NCBI GenBank assembly: GCA_965217095.1
Contig: OZ244235.1
Span: forward strand, 4,650,001-4,714,000
Reading direction: 5' to 3'
DNA: 64,000 bases
From: CAYNZV01 sp965217095
Lineage (GTDB): Bacteria; Latescibacterota; UBA2968; UBA8231
Shown: positions 57,388 to 64,000 of the stretch, one piece after another
Layout: every line of letters starts with the position of its first letter
How positions within the stretch are numbered: position 1 is the first letter of the stretch
Notes under the pieces: model-generated
Told to the model about the DNA's origin: nothing
Databases searched by the model: none
Seen by the model: the letters and a program-made list of their open reading frames with translations, nothing else
Made by a program: the position numbers and the translations under genes

Positions 57388-58455
57388 TCAGCTGAAGATG
57401 GGGCGGACCGTATCCTCCTCCGCCTTGAGCCACTCGAAAATGTCGGTCGCGATCTCTCTGATCCCCATCTTGGGACTCCACCCAGTGCTGGTTGTCACCT
57501 TGCTGTTGTCCGTCACGTAATACGGGACGTCCACCTTGGTGGTGGCAGCTTCGGCGCCTATCTCCATCTCCCTTCCCGTTATCTCGCGACACAGCCCCGT
57601 ATACTGTTTCAGTGAGATCGAACCTTGCAAGCCACCTCCGACATTGAAGACTTCGCCGGCATACTCCTGCATCCGCTCGGACTGCAGGTCGATGAGCGCG
57701 AACAAGTCATCCGGATGGAGGAGGTCCCTCACCTGTTTTCCAGTGCCGCCAAATCCGATATAACGCAACGGCTTCTCAAAGTAGTGCCGTGCGACCCACA
57801 TGGTGTAAACGCCTTGATCCGCCTTGCCCCACTGCCCGCTCCCGGCTATGACGCCGCACCGATTGACGACTGCGTGCAGGTCAAAGAACTCGCTGTATTC
57901 TTGGATGATGAGTTCCGAAGCGAGTTTCGTCGCACCGTACAAGGATCGGTAGCGGGCGGTTTCGAAGGTCTCGGCAATGCCGTCAACGGAGCAGCCGAGC
58001 GGGAGGGTTGCGCGCTCGTCGAGATCGAGGCGTTCCTCTCCTGCAGCCAAAGGCAACGCCCTCAAGGCCGGTATGGAGTAGACCCGGGAGGTGGACAGGA
58101 AGATCACCGCGTCGCAACGCCGGCGGGCGAATTCCAGGCAGTTTACCGTTCCCATGAGGTTGGTATGCAGCAGATAGGAGGGCTCTGAGTTGAGGCCGGC
58201 GAGGACCGACGTTTCGGCAGACGCCTCGATCAGCCGATCGAACGATCCCTCTACCGCCGCCAGATCGTCCGGATTGCGGATATCGCCGTGGACAAACTCA
58301 ATACCTCGACGCTTGAAATCGGAGAGGTTCAGCTCGGAGCCCCGTCGCTTCAAGTTGTCCACGACAACAACGCGGCGATCGGGATAACGATCTTTTAGTC
58401 GCCGGGCGATGCTAGCGCCCACGAAACCAGCACCTCCCGTAATCAGTACGCTCAA
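57388..58455 (-). CDS. NAD-dependent epimerase/dehydratase, CDP-tyvelose/paratose 2-epimerase-like
   Basis: 355 residues, extended SDR. NAD motif SVLITGGAGFVGASIARRLK, VVVVDNLKRRGSELNL as the adenine-ribose acidic strand, serine site IFLSTSRVYSIPALR and an intact YxxxK in YRSLYGATKLASELI. FGGTGKQVRDLLHPDDL matches the neighbouring epimerase and the RfbE-like group. It likely interconverts C2-epimeric deoxysugars for the surface glycan, but substrate identity is inferred. With the gene at 56315-57379 it forms a two-gene unit. Confidence 0.87.
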   Translation of the reverse strand: MSVLITGGAGFVGASIARRLKDRYPDRRVVVVDNLKRRGSELNLSDFKRRGIEFVHGDIRNPDDLAAVEGSFDRLIEASAETSVLAGLNSEPSYLLHTNLMGTVNCLEFARRRCDAVIFLSTSRVYSIPALRALPLAAGEERLDLDERATLPLGCSVDGIAETFETARYRSLYGATKLASELIIQEYSEFFDLHAVVNRCGVIAGSGQWGKADQGVYTMWVARHYFEKPLRYIGFGGTGKQVRDLLHPDDLFALIDLQSERMQEYAGEVFNVGGGLQGSISLKQYTGLCREITGREMEIGAEAATTKVDVPYYVTDNSKVTTSTGWSPKMGIREIATDIFEWLKAEEDTVRPIFS

Positions 58456-58496
58456 CCTGTGTGATCCGGGGGTATCGGGTGAAGTATCTGCACGCT

Positions 58497-59486
58497 CTAT
58501 GAAGGGACCGGGCTGTCCGAGTGGATCAGGTTTTCGGTTTTGATCTCAGCCCAAAAATCAGCCGGGATCTCTTCCTCGAGGATCTCGTAATTCTCGTTGA
58601 CCCGGTCCGGCTGCCGGGTACCGGGGATAATGGTCGTGATGGCCGGATGAGCCAGGGCGAACTGGGAGGCAGCGGCTTTGAGTGACACCCTGTGGCGCGC
58701 AGCCACTTCCTCAAGGCCTTTCGCTTTCTCCAGGATGTCCGGCGGCGCATCGGAGTAGTTGTATTTTGCTCCCGGTGTCGAGCCCTTGGCCAAGATGCCG
58801 CTGTTGAAGGTGCCGCCGGCCATGATGCCGACATGCTTCTCCTCACACAAAGGCAGCAGCTCGTCGAGGGAGCTTTGGTCCAATAGGCTGTAGCGACCGG
58901 CAAGCAAAAAACAATCGAAGTCTCCCTCGCGAGCGAAGCGCGCCAGCATCTCCCACTGGTTCATGCCAGCGCTCACCGCCCGGATAGTGCCTTCGCTGCG
59001 CAGCTTGTCCAGCGCTGGATACGCGCCCTTCATGGTGTCCTCAAAGTGTTGGTCCGGATCGTGGATATGCAAAATGTCGACCCGATCCAAGCTCAGCCGC
59101 TCCAGGCTGTCCTCAAGCGATCGCATAACCCCGTCATAGCTGAAATCAAACACCGGATCGAACGGCGGTGCGTTTTCGAATATCGACTGTCCGGCCGGTG
59201 CGCCGTCGCTCGGCACCAGGATGCGACCGACTTTGGTGGCCAGGTAGTAGGAGTCTCGCGGGATTCCTTTCAGTGCTTCACCGACCCGTGTCTCACTCTT
59301 GCCGGAACCGTAAAGGGGCGCCGTATCGATCAGATTCAGTCCAAGATCCAAGGCTCGGTGGACCACTGTCGTGGCCTGCTCGTCCGGGATATCTCCGAAC
59401 AACCCGCCCAGGGACGCGCAGCCCAGACCAAGCTGCGTCACTTCGAGCCCGCTGCTGCCGAGCGTCTGTTTCTGCAGGGGATTCAT
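58497..59486 (-). CDS. aldo/keto reductase (aldose/fucose dehydrogenase-like)
   Basis: 329 residues. The catalytic tetrad is visible: Asp in NLIDTAPLYGSGKSETRVGE with Tyr four residues on, Lys in YYLATKVGRILVP and His in VDILHIHDPDQHFED. The early GLGCASLGGLFG and late TTIIPGTRQPDRVNENYE (NADP-binding) are typical. The sequence resembles D-threo-aldose 1-dehydrogenase/L-fucose dehydrogenase types. It may act in sugar catabolism or in deoxysugar biosynthesis. It is 41 bases upstream of the epimerase pair and on the same strand. Confidence 0.9.
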   Translation of the reverse strand: MNPLQKQTLGSSGLEVTQLGLGCASLGGLFGDIPDEQATTVVHRALDLGLNLIDTAPLYGSGKSETRVGEALKGIPRDSYYLATKVGRILVPSDGAPAGQSIFENAPPFDPVFDFSYDGVMRSLEDSLERLSLDRVDILHIHDPDQHFEDTMKGAYPALDKLRSEGTIRAVSAGMNQWEMLARFAREGDFDCFLLAGRYSLLDQSSLDELLPLCEEKHVGIMAGGTFNSGILAKGSTPGAKYNYSDAPPDILEKAKGLEEVAARHRVSLKAAASQFALAHPAITTIIPGTRQPDRVNENYEILEEEIPADFWAEIKTENLIHSDSPVPS

Positions 59487-59596
59487 GAGGTACCTTTCTC
59501 AACCTTTCCGGGACGTCTCTGGAGACGAAACCGCAAATATAAGCAATATCGCGCCGATGACACCGAAAAGCGAACGAGGTTGACGCCGGGAATCGC

Positions 59597-59625
59597 TTGA
59601 CGATTTCCGGGCACGTCGTTAGATT
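59597..59625 (+). promoter_or_regulatory. sigma-70-like promoter for the DUF255-like/rmlD/GT2 operon
   Basis: TTGACG at 59597-59602, a 17 bp spacer and TAGATT at 59620-59625. Start near 59632 is only about 23 bases before TTG 59655, with no good Shine-Dalgarno between, so translation may be nearly leaderless. It lies in the divergent gap to the aldo/keto reductase. Confidence 0.5.
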
Positions 59626-59654
59626 CTCGCTCCGGCACAACTGACCAGAACCTA

Positions 59655-61106
59655 TTGTATATAAATCAGATACGAAGAATCGAACGGCCGCTTAGGGCAC
59701 TGCTGCGAACGCTATCTTCCGCCGGTGTTCTGGTCGTTTCAGGCTGTGCGGTGGACAGCGAGGAGTCGGCGGTCAGCCCTGAAGAACCCTTTGTTGGCGA
59801 TTCGAACTTCACTGCTGCCCCGGCTCCAATATGGCTGCCCTGGTCTGAAGCGCTGTTTTCACGAGCAGCCGAGCTGGGTCGTCCGGTCCTGGTCTATTTC
59901 TCCATACCCGGATGGGATGCGGTGCGGCTACATCGACGACCCTCGCTGCAATCGATCGTGCAGCAAAAGTACGTGGCGACCCGGGTGAATCCTCTCTACC
60001 GTCCCGACGTAGCGGCGCGGTTTTCCACCGCCGGATGGCCCGCTTTTGTGCTGTTGCTATCCGATGGACGACCCTTTTCGGCGGCTGTGGATATCCCCCA
60101 CGACAATCTGGAGCTGTATCTACTGCGCCAAGCCCAGAACTTCGCCACGAAGCGGGGCGTCATCGAATCCAAACTTAAGCCGGTTCCAACCCCGATGCCG
60201 CCGCCTCCGGCTTCCGCCGACAAGGTGTTTCGTGTCCTTGCCAGGGGATTCGATTCCGCGCATGGCGGGTTTGGCGCTGCCGGTCCCAAGTATCTGAATG
60301 CCAGGGTCCTGCGCTTTCTAACGGGCTATGGAACCGAAGATGCGGCTGCGATGGTCGAACATACCCTCGAAACCACACTCGGGTCGGCGATGCACCATGC
60401 GGACGGAGGTATCTTCTCGTTTTCATACACCCACGACTGGCGCACGCCCGGACCGGAACAGGACCTGGCCGATCAAGCAGCGCTGTTAGGGGTTATGCTT
60501 GTGGGTCAGCCGAGTCCCAACCCCTTTGCAGCTGCCGCGGAGCAGCTGTTCGACGAGATGGCTGCCGCCTTCTTCGACCGGGAACGAGGGGTGTTTTACG
60601 GTCGTCGCATACGCGACGAATACGGCCATTGGAGTGTCGATCCAGCGATCTATACCGGCCGCAATGCCATGGCGGTTCGAGCCTGTCTTATGGCGTCTAG
60701 GCAGCTGGCTGACGATCGGGGCCGGGACATGGCACGGAAAGCGACGGAGTATCTGCTGCATAACAACCTTGGTGACGACGGATTATTCTACCATCATTCC
60801 GGAGTTCTCGAAGGCGCAGAATTGGTGCTGGCGGAAGACCAGGCGCTGGCGGCACTCGCTATGCTGGATTTGGGTGCGCTGGAGCCGGAGGCGCCGTGGG
60901 TGGATCGAGCGTGGCGCATCGCCGCGCTGCTAAAAGCAAGAACGGGGAGGTTGTCTGCCCCCGCCGCTGTCGAGCTTCTTTGGCGACTGGACGAGCGCCA
61001 CGCCGCCCGCTCGCTGATGCGCCAGGTAACCGACTGGAACTACTCGCTTGATGCTACCGCCGACTACGGTAGGGCGTTGTTGACCGTTGGGTTGAAACAC
61101 GAATGA
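59655..61106 (+). CDS. lipoprotein with degenerate thioredoxin (DUF255-like) and six-hairpin-like domains
   Basis: 483 residues. RALLRTLSSAGVLVVSGCAV looks like a lipoprotein signal with Cys near residue 31. Residues 60-175 follow the DUF255/spermatogenesis-associated thioredoxin-like domain (LFSRAAELGRPVLVYFSIPG, then RPDVAARFSTAGWPAFVLLL), but the CxxC pair is replaced by GWDAV, so no thiol redox chemistry is expected there. The rest resembles the alpha/alpha barrel of YyaL-type proteins (FDSAHGGFGAAGPKYLNARV, then DGGIFSFSYTHDW). The TTG 59655 start is uncertain. The stop overlaps rmlD as ATGA. Confidence 0.72.
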   Translation: MYINQIRRIERPLRALLRTLSSAGVLVVSGCAVDSEESAVSPEEPFVGDSNFTAAPAPIWLPWSEALFSRAAELGRPVLVYFSIPGWDAVRLHRRPSLQSIVQQKYVATRVNPLYRPDVAARFSTAGWPAFVLLLSDGRPFSAAVDIPHDNLELYLLRQAQNFATKRGVIESKLKPVPTPMPPPPASADKVFRVLARGFDSAHGGFGAAGPKYLNARVLRFLTGYGTEDAAAMVEHTLETTLGSAMHHADGGIFSFSYTHDWRTPGPEQDLADQAALLGVMLVGQPSPNPFAAAAEQLFDEMAAAFFDRERGVFYGRRIRDEYGHWSVDPAIYTGRNAMAVRACLMASRQLADDRGRDMARKATEYLLHNNLGDDGLFYHHSGVLEGAELVLAEDQALAALAMLDLGALEPEAPWVDRAWRIAALLKARTGRLSAPAAVELLWRLDERHAARSLMRQVTDWNYSLDATADYGRALLTVGLKHE

Positions 61107-62011
61107 AGATCTTGGTAACCGGGGCCACCGGGTTCTTGGGGCGCAGCTTGATGCGCCAAACGCATGCTACTGATCGCCTAGGATGCGGCCGCCAAACATC
61201 CACGGATTTCGGCCCCAACTATCTTTCGGTCGATCTGACCGACGGTACGGCGTTGCGCCGCGCCTTCGACTCCGTACGCCCAGATTGGGTCGTACATACG
61301 GCGGCGCTCACCGCGGTGGACCGATGTGAGACGGAGCGCGACGAAGCGCTCCGCATCAACCTCGACATGGTGTCCCGGGTCCTGGAGGCATGTGCGACCG
61401 TCGGCGCCGGTATGGTTCACCTTTCCACCGACTACGTTTTCGACGGCCAAAACGGTCCGTACGACGAAGCCGATCCAACGAACCCGTTGTCGTACTACGG
61501 TCAAATCAAGCTTGAAAGCGAACGCCTGGTCATGAACGCTGGCGTGCCTGGCATCGTGTTGCGAACTCTGTGGCTCTACGGGTATATTCCGCACACCCGG
61601 TCAAACCTGGTCACCTGGCCGTTGGCGGCATTGCAGAAGGGTCAGGCGCTGAAGATCGTGGACGACCAGTGGGGGAACCCCACGTTGGTAGACGACCTGG
61701 CGATGGCCATCCTCGACCTGTGTTGCCAGGACAGGAGCGGCCTCTTCCACATGGGTGGCGGCACCTACCTGACCCGGTTCGAACTGGTGGTCGAGCTGGC
61801 GCGATACTTCGGGTTCCAAGAAGACTTGGTGCAGCCGATCTCGACAGCAGATGCGGGCCAACAGGCGCGGCGGCCGCTAAAATCCGGTTTGAAGACCGAA
61901 CGACTGACTGCAGCGCTCGGTCGATCACCACTCGGATTTCTCGAAGGTGTCGAGCGGCTCGCAACCCACACCGAGTTCAAACGGGACTTTTCCAATTTGC
62001 GGAGCCATTGA
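61103..62011 (+). CDS. rfbD: dTDP-4-dehydrorhamnose reductase (RmlD/RfbD-like)
   Basis: 302 residues of the short RmlD group of SDR enzymes. NAD(P) motif MKILVTGATGFLGRSLMRQT, VVHTAALTAVDRCETERDEA, MVHLSTDYVFDGQNGPYDEA and the YxxxK in LSYYGQIKLESERLVMN. It would reduce a 4-keto-6-deoxysugar nucleotide, probably to dTDP-L-rhamnose; no rmlA, rmlB or rmlC is in the window, so this is family-level inference. ATG 61103 overlaps the preceding stop by 4 bp, and the stop overlaps the next start as TTGA. Confidence 0.87.
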   Translation: MKILVTGATGFLGRSLMRQTHATDRLGCGRQTSTDFGPNYLSVDLTDGTALRRAFDSVRPDWVVHTAALTAVDRCETERDEALRINLDMVSRVLEACATVGAGMVHLSTDYVFDGQNGPYDEADPTNPLSYYGQIKLESERLVMNAGVPGIVLRTLWLYGYIPHTRSNLVTWPLAALQKGQALKIVDDQWGNPTLVDDLAMAILDLCCQDRSGLFHMGGGTYLTRFELVVELARYFGFQEDLVQPISTADAGQQARRPLKSGLKTERLTAALGRSPLGFLEGVERLATHTEFKRDFSNLRSH

Positions 62012-62706
62012 CCATTCGCGTCTCGTTGATCACACCCACGTATAATGAGAAGGAGAATGTCGCGCCTCTGGCCGCGGAGATCTTCGAGACCCTGGCGGTC
62101 CATCCCCACATCGACCTGGAGCTTATCGTCGTCGACGACAATTCGCCCGACGGCACCGGCCAGGCAGCGGAAGCGCTGAAGGACCAGTATCCGGTTCAAG
62201 TGATACACCGGCCCGGCAAGCTCGGGTTGGGGTCGGCGGTGATGGAGGGATTCGCCCGCTCGGAGCGGCCCTATCTGGGCGTCATAGACGCTGACCTGAG
62301 CCACGACCCGGTGATTTTGCCCCAGTTGATCAATGGCCTCAACGAGTACGATATAACCATAGGTAGCCGCTTCGGCAGTTCTAGCCACGTCGAAGACTGG
62401 GCGCTGCATCGCAAGCTTATCTCCCTGATCGGCGTGAGTTGTGCGCGGCTGATAACCGGGGTCGAGGATCCTCTGTCAGGGTATTTTTTTCTGCACCGTT
62501 CCGTACTTGAATCGGTCAACCTCACCTCCTCCGGCTACAAGATTCTGTTGGAGATTCTGGTCAAAGGCCGCTACCAGACACACCATTCCATTCCGTTTGT
62601 TTTTCGCAATCGCCAGTTCAGTCGCAGCAAGCTCAACATGCGAGAGCATCTCCTGTTCTCGAAGCAGGTTCTGTACTTCTCTCTCCGCAGGTTGTTCAAG
62701 CGCTAG
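62008..62706 (+). CDS. polyprenol monophosphomannose synthase-like GT2 (Dpm1 type)
   Basis: 232 residues. SLITPTYNEKENVAPLAAEI and LIVVDDNSPDGTGQAAEALK are the classic Dpm1 signatures; YLGVIDADLSHDPVILPQLI carries the DxD-like metal site and TIGSRFGSSSHVEDW the next loop. No membrane domain. It would make a polyprenyl-phosphate sugar donor for GT-C enzymes such as those at 51931-55553. TTG 62008 is the start, with GGAG at 62001-62004 and a TTGA overlap with rfbD; the frame is open upstream, but that sequence is antisense-like noise inside rfbD. Confidence 0.87.
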   Translation: MTIRVSLITPTYNEKENVAPLAAEIFETLAVHPHIDLELIVVDDNSPDGTGQAAEALKDQYPVQVIHRPGKLGLGSAVMEGFARSERPYLGVIDADLSHDPVILPQLINGLNEYDITIGSRFGSSSHVEDWALHRKLISLIGVSCARLITGVEDPLSGYFFLHRSVLESVNLTSSGYKILLEILVKGRYQTHHSIPFVFRNRQFSRSKLNMREHLLFSKQVLYFSLRRLFKR

Positions 62707-62715
62707 TCCGGCACC

Positions 62716-64000
62716 ATGGACCTCAGCGTCATCATTCTGAGCTACAACACCAAGGATCTGCTCGAGCAGGCCTTGCGCACGGTTGCGGAAGCGGCGTCCG
62801 GCATTGCGGCGGAAGTGTTCGTCGTGGACAACGCTTCTCGCGACGGAAGCGCGGATATGGTGGCCCAGAAGTTTCCCCAGGTGAGGCTGATACGGAACGA
62901 GAAAAACCTCGGATTCGCCGCTGGTAACAACCAGGCGCTACGACTGGTGGCCGGTCGCTATATCCTACTGCTGAACTCCGATACCATCGTGCGCCAGGAT
63001 ACACTGCGGTGCCTGATGTCGTTCCTGGAGGCGCATCCGGAAGCTGGCGCCGCCGGCTGCAAGATCTTGAATCCTGACGGTTCGTTGCAGTTGTCCTGCA
63101 GGCGCGGCTTCCCCACCCCCACGGCAGCGTTATTCAAACTCTTCGGTTTGAGCCGGATCTTTCCTCAGAGTGCCAGATTCGCCCGCTACAATCTTACCTA
63201 CCTAGATCCGGACGACGTCAACGAGGTCGACGCGTTGTCCGGTTCCTGCATGATGGTGCGCAAGGAGGCGATGGATCAGGCAGGTTACCTGGATGAGGAT
63301 TATTTCTTCTTCGGGGAGGATCTCGACTGGTGTTTCTGTATCCGCGAGGCGGGCTGGAAGATTTTCTATGTTCCAGAAACCGAGATCATCCACTTCAAAG
63401 GGGAAAGCAGTCGCGAAGAGGAGATGCGTGTCCTTTATCGATTCTACGAGGCCATGTCGATCTTCGCCAAGAAACACATGCAGCGACGGTATCGATTTTT
63501 CCCCATGTGGTTGCTGCACGTCGGCATCGTGCTCTACGGTCTGTTCTCGTTTGGCGCGCGGGTTGGACGGCGCCTGGCGCTTCCGCTCATCGACGCCGCG
63601 CTGGTACTGGCAGGCATCAAATTCGGGCTTGCCGTGCGCTACCACTCTTCCACAACACCGCTGATCCATGCCGTCGAACGGGCGGCTACTCGATCGGGAT
63701 TGGACGCAAACCCCACGCGGTGGTTGACGCCACCTGCCTACACCGACCTGCAGTGGTTTTTCATATACGCCGTTTCCACCGCCATATGGCTCGCCGCATT
63801 CCAACTGTTAGGTCTTTACGATCGTCGAAAATTGTCAGCATTGTGGGCGACGATGGCGGTGGCTTTCGGATTCGCGGGGATAGTCACCACCGTGTTCTTC
63901 TTCAAAGCGTACAACTTCTCGAGGTTGGCCGCGGGTACGGCTTGGGTCCTCAATACCCTTTTGATTGCCGGCTGGCGTCTGGTGGCCGCACGCCTAGCGG
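62716..64000 (+). CDS. GT2 rhamnosyltransferase-like domain with C-terminal membrane region of a sugar-transferase type (partial)
   Basis: The frame is open from ATG 62716 to the window end (428 residues, incomplete). The N-terminal 300 residues are a WbbL-type GT2: LSVIILSYNTKDLLEQALRT, VFVVDNASRDGSADMVAQKF, YILLLNSDTIVRQDTL and YFFFGEDLDWCFCIREAGWK. After it come membrane helices (WFFIYAVSTAIWLAAFQLLG) and FFFKAYNFSRLAAGTAWVLN, which resemble the N-terminal part of polyprenyl glycosylphosphotransferases. If that is right, one protein would combine chain initiation and extension. The downstream catalytic domain is outside the window. Confidence 0.8.
   Translation, partial: MDLSVIILSYNTKDLLEQALRTVAEAASGIAAEVFVVDNASRDGSADMVAQKFPQVRLIRNEKNLGFAAGNNQALRLVAGRYILLLNSDTIVRQDTLRCLMSFLEAHPEAGAAGCKILNPDGSLQLSCRRGFPTPTAALFKLFGLSRIFPQSARFARYNLTYLDPDDVNEVDALSGSCMMVRKEAMDQAGYLDEDYFFFGEDLDWCFCIREAGWKIFYVPETEIIHFKGESSREEEMRVLYRFYEAMSIFAKKHMQRRYRFFPMWLLHVGIVLYGLFSFGARVGRRLALPLIDAALVLAGIKFGLAVRYHSSTTPLIHAVERAATRSGLDANPTRWLTPPAYTDLQWFFIYAVSTAIWLAAFQLLGLYDRRKLSALWATMAVAFGFAGIVTTVFFFKAYNFSRLAAGTAWVLNTLLIAGWRLVAARLA

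Noticed and set aside
1..64000. CRISPR array, IS element, prophage, tRNA or rRNA
   Set aside because: No regularly spaced direct repeats, transposase or integrase motifs, or structural RNA signatures were seen. The only regular repeats are coding (PD40, Reg_prop, LRR, TPR).

Overview
This is a GC-rich chromosomal window of a Gram-negative, outer-membrane-bearing bacterium. A secretin, several lipoproteins and a small beta-barrel protein support the outer membrane. A dockerin-like segment followed by LRR repeats, very long PD40 and Reg_prop beta-propeller proteins, and a Gld-type ABC system suggest an uncultured lineage around the FCB group, perhaps Latescibacterota-like. That placement is inference and weak. 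I see no rRNA, tRNA, CRISPR array, transposase or phage genes. Sigma-70-like promoters are unusually readable here, several with 16-17 bp spacers, and they settle some start codons.

Layout. 1-5 kb: citrate synthase, short ribosome hibernation factor with its own terminator, then a secretin gene split by a frame change and followed by a lipoprotein. 5-11 kb: glutamate synthase gltB-gltD. 11-19 kb, minus strand: an ABC-class ATPase (COG3044 type) interrupted by one in-frame amber codon, then a Gld-type ABC exporter (ATPase, permease, a double-length GldG-like protein, a DUF4340 protein), mostly with 4-8 bp overlaps. 19-24 kb: beta-barrel protein, 18-repeat PD40 propeller protein, TrpD-like transferase, rhomboid protease. 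24-32 kb: nucleotidyltransferase coupled to a MetE-like protein, membrane proteins, a GT39-like transferase plus TPR part, Nudix hydrolase, D-isomer dehydrogenase. 32-40 kb: DUF1439 lipoprotein, DAHP synthase, CBS protein, cytidylate-kinase-like protein, metallo-hydrolase, ferritin-VIT1 fusion, nuclease-helicase fusion. 40-49 kb: MTA phosphorylase, a DUF455/ATP-grasp fusion, a truncated thioesterase, a frameshifted LRR protein, a soluble-looking propeller histidine kinase, an SMP-30-like protein and a Gfo/Idh/MocA oxidoreductase. 50-52 kb: PPK2, ECF sigma factor and zinc anti-sigma factor. 52-64 kb: a surface glycan locus with GT-C membrane transferases, GT2 enzymes, two SDR epimerases, an aldo/keto reductase, a degenerate DUF255 lipoprotein, a dTDP-4-dehydrorhamnose reductase-like enzyme, a Dpm1-like transferase and a GT2 protein running off the end.

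Most unusual points: a ferritin-like DUF455 domain fused to an ATP-grasp-like module; an internally duplicated GldG-like protein; a single amber codon inside an otherwise intact conserved ATPase; three genes whose frames can each be rejoined by removing one G from a GGGC run; an isolated secretin with a roughly 290-residue C-terminal extension; and a Reg_prop/Y_Y_Y histidine kinase with no visible membrane segment. I did not find a clearly delimited new multi-gene system. The broken genes may be sequence errors rather than biology.
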